DNA from: Candidatus Hydrogenedentota bacterium
GTDB taxonomy: Bacteria; Hydrogenedentota; Hydrogenedentia; Hydrogenedentales; SLHB01
Assembly (NCBI GenBank): GCA_016215105.1
Contig: JACRLJ010000024.1
Coordinates: 1 to 64,000 of the forward strand
Length of the DNA stretch: 64,000 nt
Direction: 5' to 3'
A program made the translations under genes and the position numbers. The notes under the pieces are model-generated. The model saw nothing but the letters and a program-made list of their open reading frames with translations, searched no databases and was not told the origin of the DNA. Positions 28,128-35,755 of this stretch are shown piece after piece. Position 1 is the stretch's first letter, and each line of letters opens with the position of its first letter.

Positions 28128-29162
28128 GATATCCTTCACATTCCGGACATACGCCACCGCATCGTCGTACGATATGACCCCCTGGTTGAGCAAGTGCTTG
28201 AGCGCCCGGTCGAGCGTGACCATGCCCTCCTTCGTACTCGTCTCCATAACGCTATAGATTTGGTGCGTCTTGCCCTCACGAATCAGGTTGGCGGCGGCCG
28301 TGTTGTTCTTCATGACTTCGCACGCCAGGATCCGCCCGTCGCCGTCGGCCCGCGGCAGCAGGCGCTGGGAAACGACCGCCAGCAGGGTCATCGAGAGCAT
28401 AAACCGGATTTGGTGCTGCTGCTCCGCCGGAAACACGTCAATAATGCGGTCTACCGTCTGAACGGCGTCGTTGGTGTGCAGGGTCGCCAAGACAAGGTGA
28501 CCGGTCTCCGCCGCGCGAATCGCGGACTGTATCGTCTCGAGGTCGCGCATTTCGCCAACCAGTATCACATCGGGGTCCTGGCGAAGCACATACTTCAGGG
28601 CGTCGTAGAAACTGTGAGTATCTTCCCCGATTTCCCGCTGGTCCACGATGCTCTTCTTGTGCTGGTGGACGTATTCGATGGGGTCTTCGACAGTGATGAT
28701 GTGGCACTCGCGGGTCTCGTTGATAAGGTCGATCAGCGACGCCTGAGTCGTGGTCTTTCCGTGACCGGTCGGCCCGGTGACCAGGATCAGCCCCTGGCTG
28801 GCCTTGGCGAACTCACCCACCAATTCGGGTACACCCAATTCTTTGAGCGACGGAATCTTATCCGGAATGGGCCGGAACGCCGCCGTCACGGCCTGCTTCT
28901 GGTAGTAGCAGTTCACGCGGAACCGGTGTTTCCGATCCACCGCGAGCGAGAAGTCCAACTCCTTACGTTCCTCGAATGTGGCCTTCTGCTCTTTGCTGAG
29001 CAGGCTGTACACCAAAGACTTGCTCTCTTCCGGGGTAAGCGCCTCGCCGCGCGTCCGCAGCAAGCGGCCGTTCACGCGCACCATCGGCGGCGCGCCGGCG
29101 CTTATCAACAGGTCCGAGGCTTCCTTCTTCTTGACAAGGTCGAACAGTTCCTTCATTTCCAT
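28110..29162 (-). CDS. pilT: Twitching-motility retraction ATPase PilT
   Basis: Hexameric AAA-like ATPase that powers type IV pilus retraction at the inner membrane. ATG 29162 ('MEMKELFDLVKKKEASDLLI') has GGAGAGAG upstream and gives 350 residues; the track adds 36 unlikely residues. Motifs seen are Walker A 'VTGPTGHGKTTT', the Asp box 'ECHIITVEDPIEYVH', Walker B 'DPDVILVGEMRDLETIQSAI' and the His box 'LATLHTNDAVQTVDRII'. The PilT-type C-terminus ('MVTLDRALKHLLNQGVISYDDAVAY') is present. No pilin or pilB gene is nearby, so the pilus cluster must lie elsewhere. Confidence 0.95.
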   Translation of the reverse strand: MEMKELFDLVKKKEASDLLISAGAPPMVRVNGRLLRTRGEALTPEESKSLVYSLLSKEQKATFEERKELDFSLAVDRKHRFRVNCYYQKQAVTAAFRPIPDKIPSLKELGVPELVGEFAKASQGLILVTGPTGHGKTTTQASLIDLINETRECHIITVEDPIEYVHQHKKSIVDQREIGEDTHSFYDALKYVLRQDPDVILVGEMRDLETIQSAIRAAETGHLVLATLHTNDAVQTVDRIIDVFPAEQQHQIRFMLSMTLLAVVSQRLLPRADGDGRILACEVMKNNTAAANLIREGKTHQIYSVMETSTKEGMVTLDRALKHLLNQGVISYDDAVAYVRNVKDIANVNR

Positions 29163-29220
29163 GGCGTTCTCTCTCCAAGTGAGACCTATGAATGCAGTCT
29201 TATCTACACCTAAACCCTGG

Positions 29221-29411
29221 TCAGCCGCCCCAACGGCGCCCATCATACCCCAGGAATACAGGCGATGCAATGAGGTGCGGGACGTAGTTCGAACTCACCA
29301 AGTCTCCCGTCCTACGGCTTCGCCCATATCGGTTTCTTCGTGGCGATTTTCCTCCGTCACCATGGCGAGAAGCCGTTCCAGTTCGAGTTCTGGCGTGTTT
29401 TCGGGGATCAC
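29221..29411 (-). pseudogene. Relic of a mazEF toxin-antitoxin pair
   Basis: Frame 29411-29295 encodes a 38-residue peptide 'IPENTPELELERLL...EENRHEETDMGEAVGRETW'. This is the toxin-binding tail of a MazE antitoxin ending in the usual GRExW. A GTG overlapping its stop begins 'VSSNYVPHLIASPVFLGYD', whose first residues match MazF N-termini (SxYVP) before it runs into a stop at 29221. The MazE DNA-binding half and nearly all of MazF are gone. The rest of the 29163-29589 spacer shows nothing else coding. Residue identities were read directly; the family match is from memory. Confidence 0.6.
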
Positions 29412-29589
29412 TTAACGTCACTCTTCCTTTTGAAGCCAGTATACGACGGCAACCGGGGGTTCTCAACGACGCGCGCGAATGTCGTTGCGTCCCGTCAGCG
29501 TACTACTCGATTCGTAATTCTCAATTCGTAATTCGTAATTGGCGCGTGATTGCTGCGTTCGGTTCCCGAAATACGCTACAATCCCGGCC

Positions 29590-30942
29590 ATGCCGCCCGA
29601 ACAGCCCGAGATTTGGTCCGTCAGCCAACTGACGCGCCGCGTCAAAAGTCTCCTGGAAACCCAGATTAGTTACGTGTGGGTTTCCGGCGAGATCTCGAAC
29701 TGGCGCGTCTCACCCGCCGGCCACGCCTACTTCACGCTCAAGGACGAGAACAGCCAGGTGGACGCCGTCATATTCCGCGGCAAGCTGATGCAACTCAAAT
29801 TCGGTCCGGAAACCGGACTCGAAGTCATCGTGCGCGGCATGGTCACCGTGTACGAAAAACGGGGCAACTACCAAATCATCTGCGAAGAGATGCAGCCCAA
29901 AGGCATGGGCGCGCTGCAACTCGCATTCGAGAAGCTGAAACGCAAGCTGGACGCGGAAGGCCTCTTCGAGCCCGCGCACAAGAAGCCGCTGCCGCTCCTG
30001 CCGCGCCGTATCGGTATCGTGACGTCGCCCACCGGCGCCGCCATTCAGGACATGTTGAACGTCATCAACCGCCGCTTCGCGAATGTACACATCCTGCTCT
30101 ACCCGGCGCGCGTGCAAGGCGACGAGGCCGCGGAGGAGATCGTCGAAGGCATCCGCGTGCTCGAACAGATGGGCGTGGACGTGATGATCGTCGGACGCGG
30201 CGGCGGTTCGCTCGAGGACCTATGGCCGTTCAACGAAGAAATCGTCGTGCGCGCCGTATACGAAGTAAGCACGCCCATCATCTCCGCCGTCGGCCACGAG
30301 ATCGATTTCGCACTGACCGACTTTGCCGCCGACATGCGGGCGCCGACACCGTCGGCCGCCGCGGAACTCGTGGTGCGCGAGCAGGAGTCCCTGCAACGCA
30401 ACATCGCCCAACTGCGCATGCGGCTCGGCAAGGCCATGAGCCGACGCCTCGACCAGGTTCGCAGCCGACTCACGTTGGCGCGATCGAGCTATGTGTTCCG
30501 GCGCCCCGAGGAACTCCTTCGCCAACGGCGCCAGCAAACGGACGAACTGCGCATGCGCATCGAATCCGTTCTGCGGGAGCAGATCCGTGGCACGCGCACG
30601 CGCGTTGAACATGCGGCGCGCGGACTGGCATTGTTATCTCCCGCGAATCAGATTAAGCGGGCGCAAGAGAAGCTCGCCGAGTTGCGCCGGAGAATCGCGC
30701 AAGCCGGCGCATCGGCGCTCGAACGCATGCGCGGACGGCTCCGTCCCGTGCTTGCGCAGCTCGATGCGCTGAGTCCTCTGGCGATATTGGCGCGCGGCTA
30801 CGCGTTGGCGTGGAGACTGCCGGATCGCGAACTGGTCCGTTCAGCGGATCAATTGGCGCCGGACGACACGGTGCTCTTGCGGTTTGGAAGCGGCGGCGCG
30901 GCCGCGCGCATAATCGAAATCAAGGATAACGAACATGGCTGA
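29590..30942 (+). CDS. xseA: Exodeoxyribonuclease VII large subunit
   Basis: Catalytic subunit of exonuclease VII, which degrades single-stranded DNA to oligonucleotides during repair. ATG 29590 ('MPPEQPEIWSVSQLTRRVKSLLE') is the family start; 450 residues. An OB-fold domain ('YVWVSGEISNWRVSPAGHAYFTLKDENSQVDAVIFR') precedes the nuclease core 'RRIGIVTSPTGAAIQDMLNVINRR' and 'DVMIVGRGGGSLEDLWPFNEEIV'. 'TPIISAVGHEIDFALTDFAADMRAPTPSAAAELV' follows, then a long arginine-rich coiled coil. It overlaps xseB by 8 bp and heads the xseA-xseB-ispA operon, a common bacterial arrangement. Confidence 0.97.
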   Translation: MPPEQPEIWSVSQLTRRVKSLLETQISYVWVSGEISNWRVSPAGHAYFTLKDENSQVDAVIFRGKLMQLKFGPETGLEVIVRGMVTVYEKRGNYQIICEEMQPKGMGALQLAFEKLKRKLDAEGLFEPAHKKPLPLLPRRIGIVTSPTGAAIQDMLNVINRRFANVHILLYPARVQGDEAAEEIVEGIRVLEQMGVDVMIVGRGGGSLEDLWPFNEEIVVRAVYEVSTPIISAVGHEIDFALTDFAADMRAPTPSAAAELVVREQESLQRNIAQLRMRLGKAMSRRLDQVRSRLTLARSSYVFRRPEELLRQRRQQTDELRMRIESVLREQIRGTRTRVEHAARGLALLSPANQIKRAQEKLAELRRRIAQAGASALERMRGRLRPVLAQLDALSPLAILARGYALAWRLPDRELVRSADQLAPDDTVLLRFGSGGAAARIIEIKDNEHG

Positions 30943-31252
30943 ACCGAAATTTGAGAAGGACCTCGAACGCCTCGAAAGCATTGTCGGCGCGCTCGAGGAA
31001 GGCGGCCTGTCACTCGATGACGCCCTCAAGCGCTTCGAGGAAGGCATCAAGCTGGCCCAGCGCTGCGAAAAGGCGCTCACCGAAGCCGAGAAGAAGATCG
31101 AAATCCTCGTCAAAAACGCCGAGGGACAAGTCGAGGCGCAGCCGTTTGGCGCGGAAAACGGCGAGACCGGCGAGGCCGCGCCCGCCAACAAGCCGCCGCG
31201 CAAGAACATCGGCGCCGACGGCGAAGAGGAAGAAGGGGAACTGTTGTTCTAA
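30935..31252 (+). CDS. xseB: Exodeoxyribonuclease VII small subunit
   Basis: 105 residues. The core 'KFEKDLERLESIVGALEEGGLSLDDALKRFEEGIKLAQRCEKALTEAEKKIEILV' is the full XseB helical domain. XseB binds the XseA coiled coil and is needed for exonuclease VII activity. It has a longer than usual C-terminal extension of about 35 residues, rich in Glu, Gly, Lys and Pro and ending 'EEEEGELLF', probably disordered. Its start overlaps xseA and its stop shares bases with the ispA start (TAATG), so all three are translationally coupled. Confidence 0.95.
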   Translation: MAEPKFEKDLERLESIVGALEEGGLSLDDALKRFEEGIKLAQRCEKALTEAEKKIEILVKNAEGQVEAQPFGAENGETGEAAPANKPPRKNIGADGEEEEGELLF

Positions 31253-32115
31253 TGTCCGTACGCGCCTTTCTGGCCGCGAAAGCCGCCAAGACCGAGCAGG
31301 CGCTCGACGCCTACTTCGCCACGCTCCACGACGTTCCCGATACGTTGCGCGAAGCCATGCGCTACAGCCTGTTCGCCGGCGGAAAGCGGCTGCGGCCGGC
31401 CTTGGCGCTGGGCGCGGCGGAAATCGTGTGCGGCAAGGATACCGCGGCAATGCCCGCCGCCTGCGCCATCGAAATGATTCACACCTACTCCCTCATCCAC
31501 GACGATCTGCCCTCCATGGACGATGACGCCCTCCGGCGCGGAAAGCCCACCTCGCACGTGGTCTACGGCGAGGCCATCGCCATACTCGCTGGAGACGCGC
31601 TTCTCACCATGGCCTTTGACGTCGCAGCGCGCGCCAACGATCCGCGCGTGCTCGGAGAGATTGCGCGCGCCGCGGGCGCGGAGGGAATGGTCGGCGGACA
31701 AGTGATCGACCTCCAAAGTGAAGACAAACGATTGTCGCTCGAACAACTGCGCCATCTGCACGCTTGCAAGACCGGCGCCCTCATCCGCGTATCCGTCCGC
31801 GCCGGCGCGATACTCGGCGGCGCGACCGAGTCCCAGTTGGACGCGCTCACCCATTACGGCCAACACATCGGCCTAGCTTTCCAAATCGCCGACGACATCC
31901 TCGACATCACCAGCACCGAAGAAGTCCTAGGCAAACCCATCGGCAGCGACATCGCCAGCCAAAAATCCACCTACCCCGCCCTAGTCGGCATGGACGAGTC
32001 CCGCCGCCTCGCGAATGAAGCCGTGAGCTCGGCGCTCGACGCGCTGAAATCGTTTGGCGCCGAAGCCGACACGTTTCGCGCGCTCGCCCGCTACATCGTC
32101 GAGCGGGATAGCTGA
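31252..32115 (+). CDS. ispA: Short-chain polyprenyl diphosphate synthase (farnesyl/geranylgeranyl)
   Basis: 287-residue trans-prenyltransferase that condenses isopentenyl diphosphate onto allylic diphosphates. First aspartate-rich motif: 'LIHDDLPSMDDDALRRGKPT' (DDxxxxD). Second: 'AFQIADDILDIT' (DDxxD). The substrate loop 'LFAGGKRLRPAL' is present. The position after xseB is classical for IspA. The residues before the first motif ('IEMIHTYSL') leave a medium pocket, compatible with C15 or C20 product. It supplies precursors for quinones and lipid carriers. The product length cannot be fixed from sequence alone. Confidence 0.95.
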   Translation: MSVRAFLAAKAAKTEQALDAYFATLHDVPDTLREAMRYSLFAGGKRLRPALALGAAEIVCGKDTAAMPAACAIEMIHTYSLIHDDLPSMDDDALRRGKPTSHVVYGEAIAILAGDALLTMAFDVAARANDPRVLGEIARAAGAEGMVGGQVIDLQSEDKRLSLEQLRHLHACKTGALIRVSVRAGAILGGATESQLDALTHYGQHIGLAFQIADDILDITSTEEVLGKPIGSDIASQKSTYPALVGMDESRRLANEAVSSALDALKSFGAEADTFRALARYIVERDS

Positions 32116-32162
32116 CCGCGTCCGCCGCAAGCCGTCTTGGCGATAGCGCCAGTACCATGCGC

Positions 32163-32177
32163 TATACTTCCTGTATA
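32163..32177 (+). promoter_or_regulatory. Inverted repeat overlapping a -10 element before mazE
   Basis: TATAC-TTCCT-GTATA, 17 bases before the mazE ATG; TATACT also fits a -10 box. MazE-type antitoxins repress their own promoter by binding such repeats, so this is a candidate operator. No good -35 at proper spacing was found. Confidence 0.45.
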
Positions 32178-32193
32178 CATCGGAGGCGGAGCC

Positions 32194-32442
32194 ATGATCA
32201 CCAAGATTCGAAAATGGGGCAACAGTCAGGGTGTTAGAATCCCTCGGCAGGCGCTTAACGAGGCCCATCTCACAATCGGGGACGACGTCGAGGTATCGAC
32301 GCGAGGCGGAGTCATCTTGATGACGCCTTTCCGCCGCATACGTGGAGCGCGTTCGTTGAAGGAACTGGTGTCGCAGATTCCCAAGAATCATCGGGCCGAG
32401 GAAACCGAGTGGAGGATACCCGCCGGTAAAGAGGCATCGTAG
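32194..32442 (+). CDS. AbrB/MazE-family antitoxin without a toxin partner
   Basis: 82 residues. The N-terminal swapped-hairpin DNA-binding fold is clear ('MITKIRKWGNSQGVRIPRQALNEAHLTIGDDVEVSTRGGVILMTP'). It is followed by a toxin-binding-type tail ending 'EETEWRIPAGKEAS'. The start at 32194 is supported by GGAGGCGG upstream. In normal mazEF loci mazF overlaps the antitoxin stop. Here the 75 bp after the stop lead only to the convergent nrdR gene, so no toxin is encoded. It may act as a solitary regulator or as protection against a related toxin elsewhere. Confidence 0.85.
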   Translation: MITKIRKWGNSQGVRIPRQALNEAHLTIGDDVEVSTRGGVILMTPFRRIRGARSLKELVSQIPKNHRAEETEWRIPAGKEAS

Positions 32443-32517
32443 AGCAACTACACAAGCTCCGAAAGATCACGACATCCGCCCTCCCGCGCGTCGTAAACCC
32501 GGCGGGGTCGAACAGAC

Positions 32518-32967
32518 CTACGTCAGCATCGTCTTGAGTTCGCTCATGAACTCGTTGAGATCCTTGAACTGGCGGTACACCGACGCGAACCGGACATACG
32601 CCACCTCGTCGAGTTTCTTGAGGCGGTCCATCACGGCCTCGCCGACGTGTACCGTCGAGATCTCGTGTTCGGTGGAGTTGAACAGGGTCCGTTCGACGTC
32701 GTCGATGAGCGCGTCGACCTGGTCGAGCGAGACGGGACGTTTCTCGACGGCTTTGAGGATGCCGCTCTTGAGTTTCCAGCGGTCGAAGGGTTCGCGCCGC
32801 CCGTCTTTCTTGATGACCATCTGCGCGACTTCTTCGATGCGTTCGTAGGTGGTAAAACGGCGCTCGCAATTCAAGCATTCGCGTCGGCGCCGGATCGCGT
32901 CACCTTCCTTCGAGGAACGTGAATCGACTACTCGGCCATCGGTACTGTTACAGAACGGACAGCGCAT
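32518..32967 (-). CDS. nrdR: Transcriptional repressor NrdR
   Basis: 149-residue zinc-ribbon/ATP-cone repressor of ribonucleotide reductase genes, the canonical length. The N-terminal zinc ribbon '[17 protein letters not shown]...[12 protein letters not shown]' supplies four cysteines. The ATP-cone spans '[42 protein letters not shown]', and the C-terminus has the usual '[24 protein letters not shown]'. It senses dATP/ATP and binds tandem NrdR boxes. No nrd gene is in the window. A GACACA/TGTGTC inverted repeat near 33013-33035 in its upstream region is only weakly NrdR-box-like. Confidence 0.97.
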   Translation of the reverse strand: MRCPFCNSTDGRVVDSRSSKEGDAIRRRRECLNCERRFTTYERIEEVAQMVIKKDGRREPFDRWKLKSGILKAVEKRPVSLDQVDALIDDVERTLFNSTEHEISTVHVGEAVMDRLKKLDEVAYVRFASVYRQFKDLNEFMSELKTMLT

Positions 32968-33068
32968 AGTTGCTCTTTCCCGGCCACGGCCACAATGAAC
33001 CCGGCGTCAGACCCCAGACACATCTACATGTTGTGTCGCTGGTACTGTAGCAGATACCATATGTGCCG

Positions 33069-33614
33069 TCAAGAGAAAAAAGATAGCGCGGTTTCGCCGT
33101 AGCGTTCGTGGCGGGTGTGCTGAAACCCGCCAAGGTCGTCCGGGACAGGCGTCCGCTCCGCATGCTCCACGACGATAATCCCCTCCGGCGCAAGGAGTTC
33201 CGCTTCGTGGATGTGGCGCAGCAAGCTGCCGTATTCGAGGAAGGAAAAAGGCGGGTCGGCGAAGATCACATCGTATCCCGTCCGCTTTTCGCCGAGTTTC
33301 TTGAGACCGCGCGGTAGTATCAGCTTCCACAATTCCGCGCTGTCGCCGAGGTGCGTCGCTTCAAGATTGAGGCGAACGGTTTGCAGCGAACGCGGGTCGG
33401 CGTCGACAAAGGTGCAGGACGCGGCGCCGCGGCTGAGGGCCTCGATACCGTTGGCGCCCGTGCCCGCAAACAGATCGAGAAACTGGGCGTCTTCAAGATA
33501 GGGGCCAAGAATGCTAAACAGCGACTCCCGGACCCGATCCAAGGTGGGTCTGACATGCGAGCCTTTGGGGGCCAAAAGACGATGTCCTTTTGCTTCACCG
33601 GCGATGACGCGCAT
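33069..33614 (-). CDS. rsmD: 16S rRNA (guanine966-N2)-methyltransferase RsmD
   Basis: 181-residue SAM-dependent methyltransferase that modifies G966 of 16S rRNA. The N-terminus 'MRVIAGEAKGHRLLAPKGSHVRPTLDRVRESLFSIL' is diagnostic. The SAM motif is 'FLDLFAGTGANGIEALSRGA' and the catalytic motif 'YDVIFADPPFSF' (DPPF). The C-terminal 'GETALSFFS' matches the family end. AGGAGGG lies before the ATG. In many bacteria coaD follows rsmD; here nrdR lies downstream on the same strand. Confidence 0.95.
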   Translation of the reverse strand: MRVIAGEAKGHRLLAPKGSHVRPTLDRVRESLFSILGPYLEDAQFLDLFAGTGANGIEALSRGAASCTFVDADPRSLQTVRLNLEATHLGDSAELWKLILPRGLKKLGEKRTGYDVIFADPPFSFLEYGSLLRHIHEAELLAPEGIIVVEHAERTPVPDDLGGFQHTRHERYGETALSFFS

Positions 33615-33783
33615 TGTAAATCCCTCCTCTGGCGGCGAATCAGCCCGAAACTACCACGGGCTGAGCGTCCTACAGCATAGCGTACTCCCGATAGGGGCCA
33701 CGATCAAGAAGCTATGCCTCGTTTTCCGATTTGTCAACCGAAAAACGAATCGCGGCAGAATTTCTTCAGCCGCTCGCCGCGCA

Positions 33784-33911
33784 TGTGGATAACCGGTGTA
33801 TAACCTCTCCAAACCGTGTGGATAAACGCCTTGAGTTGTGGATGAACGCAAGATTTAAGTGAATTGCTTGGGGAAACGGGGTGAATAACAGCGTGGACAG
33901 TTTGTGGATAA
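33784..33911 (-). promoter_or_regulatory. Cluster of DnaA boxes (candidate replication origin or DnaA-titration site)
   Basis: Three perfect DnaA boxes (TTATCCACA on the minus strand) occur at 33784-33792, 33817-33825 and 33903-33911. There is one single-mismatch box (TCATCCACA, 33837-33845) and two weaker ones at 33795-33803 and 33880-33888. All share one orientation within 128 bp. An AT-richer stretch (33846-33870, with GATTTAAGTGAATT) lies between them, and another AT-rich patch lies at 33720-33765. The rest of the 33615-33919 spacer has no gene. The usual origin neighbours (dnaA, dnaN) are not visible. Confidence 0.75.
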
Positions 33912-33919
33912 GTCCGTAG

Positions 33920-34327
33920 CTACGCCCGCCGGACCAGCGCGCGGGCGCCAATCACGAGGACTGCAACACCGGCCACCGCGACGGTTCCGGCTCCTGCCAG
34001 CGCCCGCCGGACCTGCTTGCTCGAAGGCAGACCCGTCCGGCACCAATGCGCAAAGTGTTCGCAGTTGTTGCGCACCACCCCATAGCGAGTTTCCCCGATG
34101 CGGCTGCTGGCGCGGCGTAGGATTTCTTCGGGGTCGTGCGCGCACGCGGACTTGACCGTCCTCACGACGCCGCCTTTCGCGAACTGGGCCATGGGCGTTC
34201 GCGCTACTGCCGCGTTGGTAAGGTTCTTGGGTTCGCCGGTGTAATGGATCACGGTTCCGTCACCACAATCAATGCCGTGGTGCCAGAAGCCGCGCCGTTT
34301 CACTCGAATATGATCGCCTCGCGCCAT
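33920..34327 (-). CDS. LRAT-domain (NlpC/P60-like) protein
   Basis: 135 residues from ATG 34327 ('MARGDHIRVKRRGFWHHGIDCGDGTVIHYTGEP'); the track ORF starts 14 residues earlier. It shows the lecithin:retinol acyltransferase signature: a first histidine in 'FWHHGIDCG', a second in 'TVIHYTGE', and the catalytic cysteine in 'VRNNCEHFAHWCRTG' (NCEHF). A hydrophobic helix near the C-terminus ('AGTVAVAGVAVLVIGARAL') would anchor it. The fold covers acyltransferases and thiol hydrolases of lipids. The bacterial substrate is unknown. Its stop lies 9 bp from the DnaA-box cluster. Confidence 0.8.
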   Translation of the reverse strand: MARGDHIRVKRRGFWHHGIDCGDGTVIHYTGEPKNLTNAAVARTPMAQFAKGGVVRTVKSACAHDPEEILRRASSRIGETRYGVVRNNCEHFAHWCRTGLPSSKQVRRALAGAGTVAVAGVAVLVIGARALVRRA

Positions 34328-34411
34328 GCTGTGTATCGCCTCCTGACTTCTTCCTATAGTATACCCCACCCGGCGCGAAGCGTCACGTCTGCGACGGGCG
34401 TCGGTGGTCCG

Positions 34412-34795
34412 TCAGTCCACGATACGGAAGAACCAGGTACACAGAACCATCGCGAGCAGACCCGAAAATGCAAGGAATCCAGCTCGCAACGCTTTGGCGC
34501 CGAAACGGTCTTTCCCCAGTATCATGGCGCCCAACCCGGCCGGCACCGTGCAGCCCATCACGAAGCTCTCGATTACCGCGTGAATTACCCGCCGCTCGAC
34601 ATCCGGAGTCGACATGAACACGAACGCCCAAATCGCCCAGGGACCGGCGACAATAAGAACGTCGCCCAGCGACCACGGCGATCGCTCCACTCGCCAAAAC
34701 AGCGCCGGCAACGTCACCAAGCTTGGCAGAATATAGACGGGCCAGGTTACTAGAATAAGTAGCCAGAGGGACGGATCGGTATCGGCCAGAATCAC
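34412..34795 (-). CDS. Small multi-pass membrane protein, unknown function
   Basis: 127 residues beginning with GTG at 34795, preceded by GAGGAGA at good spacing. Four hydrophobic segments are visible ('WLLILVTWPVYILPSLVTLPALFW', 'VLIVAGPWAIWAFVFM', 'AVIESFVMGCTVPAGLGAMIL', 'AGFLAFSGLLAMVLCTWFF'). No motif I recognise. It is followed, after 84 bp, by the LRAT-domain gene in the same direction, so they might share a transcript. Confidence 0.65.
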   Translation of the reverse strand: MILADTDPSLWLLILVTWPVYILPSLVTLPALFWRVERSPWSLGDVLIVAGPWAIWAFVFMSTPDVERRVIHAVIESFVMGCTVPAGLGAMILGKDRFGAKALRAGFLAFSGLLAMVLCTWFFRIVD

Positions 34796-35053
34796 GACGT
34801 TCTCCTCGAATCCCTTTCTCTACTTTCTGACTTCGCCACATTCGCCTACGGACGGTGAGCGAATCGCGATGTATGCTCGCCGGCCAAGGCGCCAAGCGCG
34901 TGTCCGCAATTAAACTGTACCATTCGGGCCGGGGCCGAATCACAATCCTTGCGCGCCCTGCCGGCCTGCGCGCCACCCGGACCGTCGCGCCGATTTTGAC
35001 TACCCACTGAAGCGTAGACAAAAATGGTCTCTCGAAACGGAGGCAGCGCTCAA

Positions 35054-35590
35054 ATGGAGACCGGTCAAATCCTGTACGCCCGTTACCGGGACCTTATCGT
35101 GCTCAAGTTCGCAGGCGAGATTGGCTATACGTCACACTGGACCTTTCCGCTGAGCGCGGGACTCAGTTCTTTCATTGAACGCCTTTGCGCGAAGAAAGAT
35201 TTCGACAACGTCGTCGTTGATATGACCGAGACTACCGGCATCGACAGCACCAATCTCGGGCTGCTCGCCCAGATCGCCCAGTTCATGATACGCGAGTTCG
35301 GCCGCAAGGCGACCATCATAACGTCGCAGAAGAACGTGACCAGATTACTCCGAACCGTCGGGTTCCATACGCTCTTTACCCTCATCGATGAACACGCGCC
35401 AATCCGCGGCGGTCTCGAGGCGATCCCGCCGGTGGACAGCGCCGAAGTGGACGTCGCGCGGATGATTCTCGACGCGCACAAATCGCTCGCCGGAATCAGC
35501 GCCGATAACCGCCTCCTCTTTACAAGCATCATTGACGCCATTGAGGACGATATTGCCCATCGTGACCCAGGGACAGACACGCCGAAATAA
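35054..35590 (+). CDS. STAS-domain protein (anti-sigma-factor-antagonist-like)
   Basis: 178 residues from ATG 35054 ('METGQILYARYRDLIVLKFAGEIGY'). The first ~110 residues form a STAS domain with the central phosphorylation-site region 'NVVVDMTETTGIDSTNLGLLAQIAQFM' and the following 'RKATIITSQKNVTRLLRTVGFHTLFTLID'. The serine of 'GIDSTNLG' is where SpoIIAA-type antagonists are phosphorylated. A ~65-residue helical tail ('MILDAHKSLAGISADNRLLFTSIIDAIEDD') is extra. Such proteins act in partner-switching with serine kinases; no kinase or sigma-B-like factor is adjacent. Confidence 0.85.
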   Translation: METGQILYARYRDLIVLKFAGEIGYTSHWTFPLSAGLSSFIERLCAKKDFDNVVVDMTETTGIDSTNLGLLAQIAQFMIREFGRKATIITSQKNVTRLLRTVGFHTLFTLIDEHAPIRGGLEAIPPVDSAEVDVARMILDAHKSLAGISADNRLLFTSIIDAIEDDIAHRDPGTDTPK

Positions 35591-35755
35591 GCGATGAGCG
35601 GATGCGAGGTAATGCAAGCATCCGGGCTGAGTACGACGGCGCTCGTGGCGCTTCTGCTGTTGGCGATTCCAGCGGCAACGAAGGAATGTGCCTGTTTCAC
35701 AGTGCTGCATACGTCTTGCGTGCGCTCGTCCCGCGCCGGCGCACCGATACCCCGA

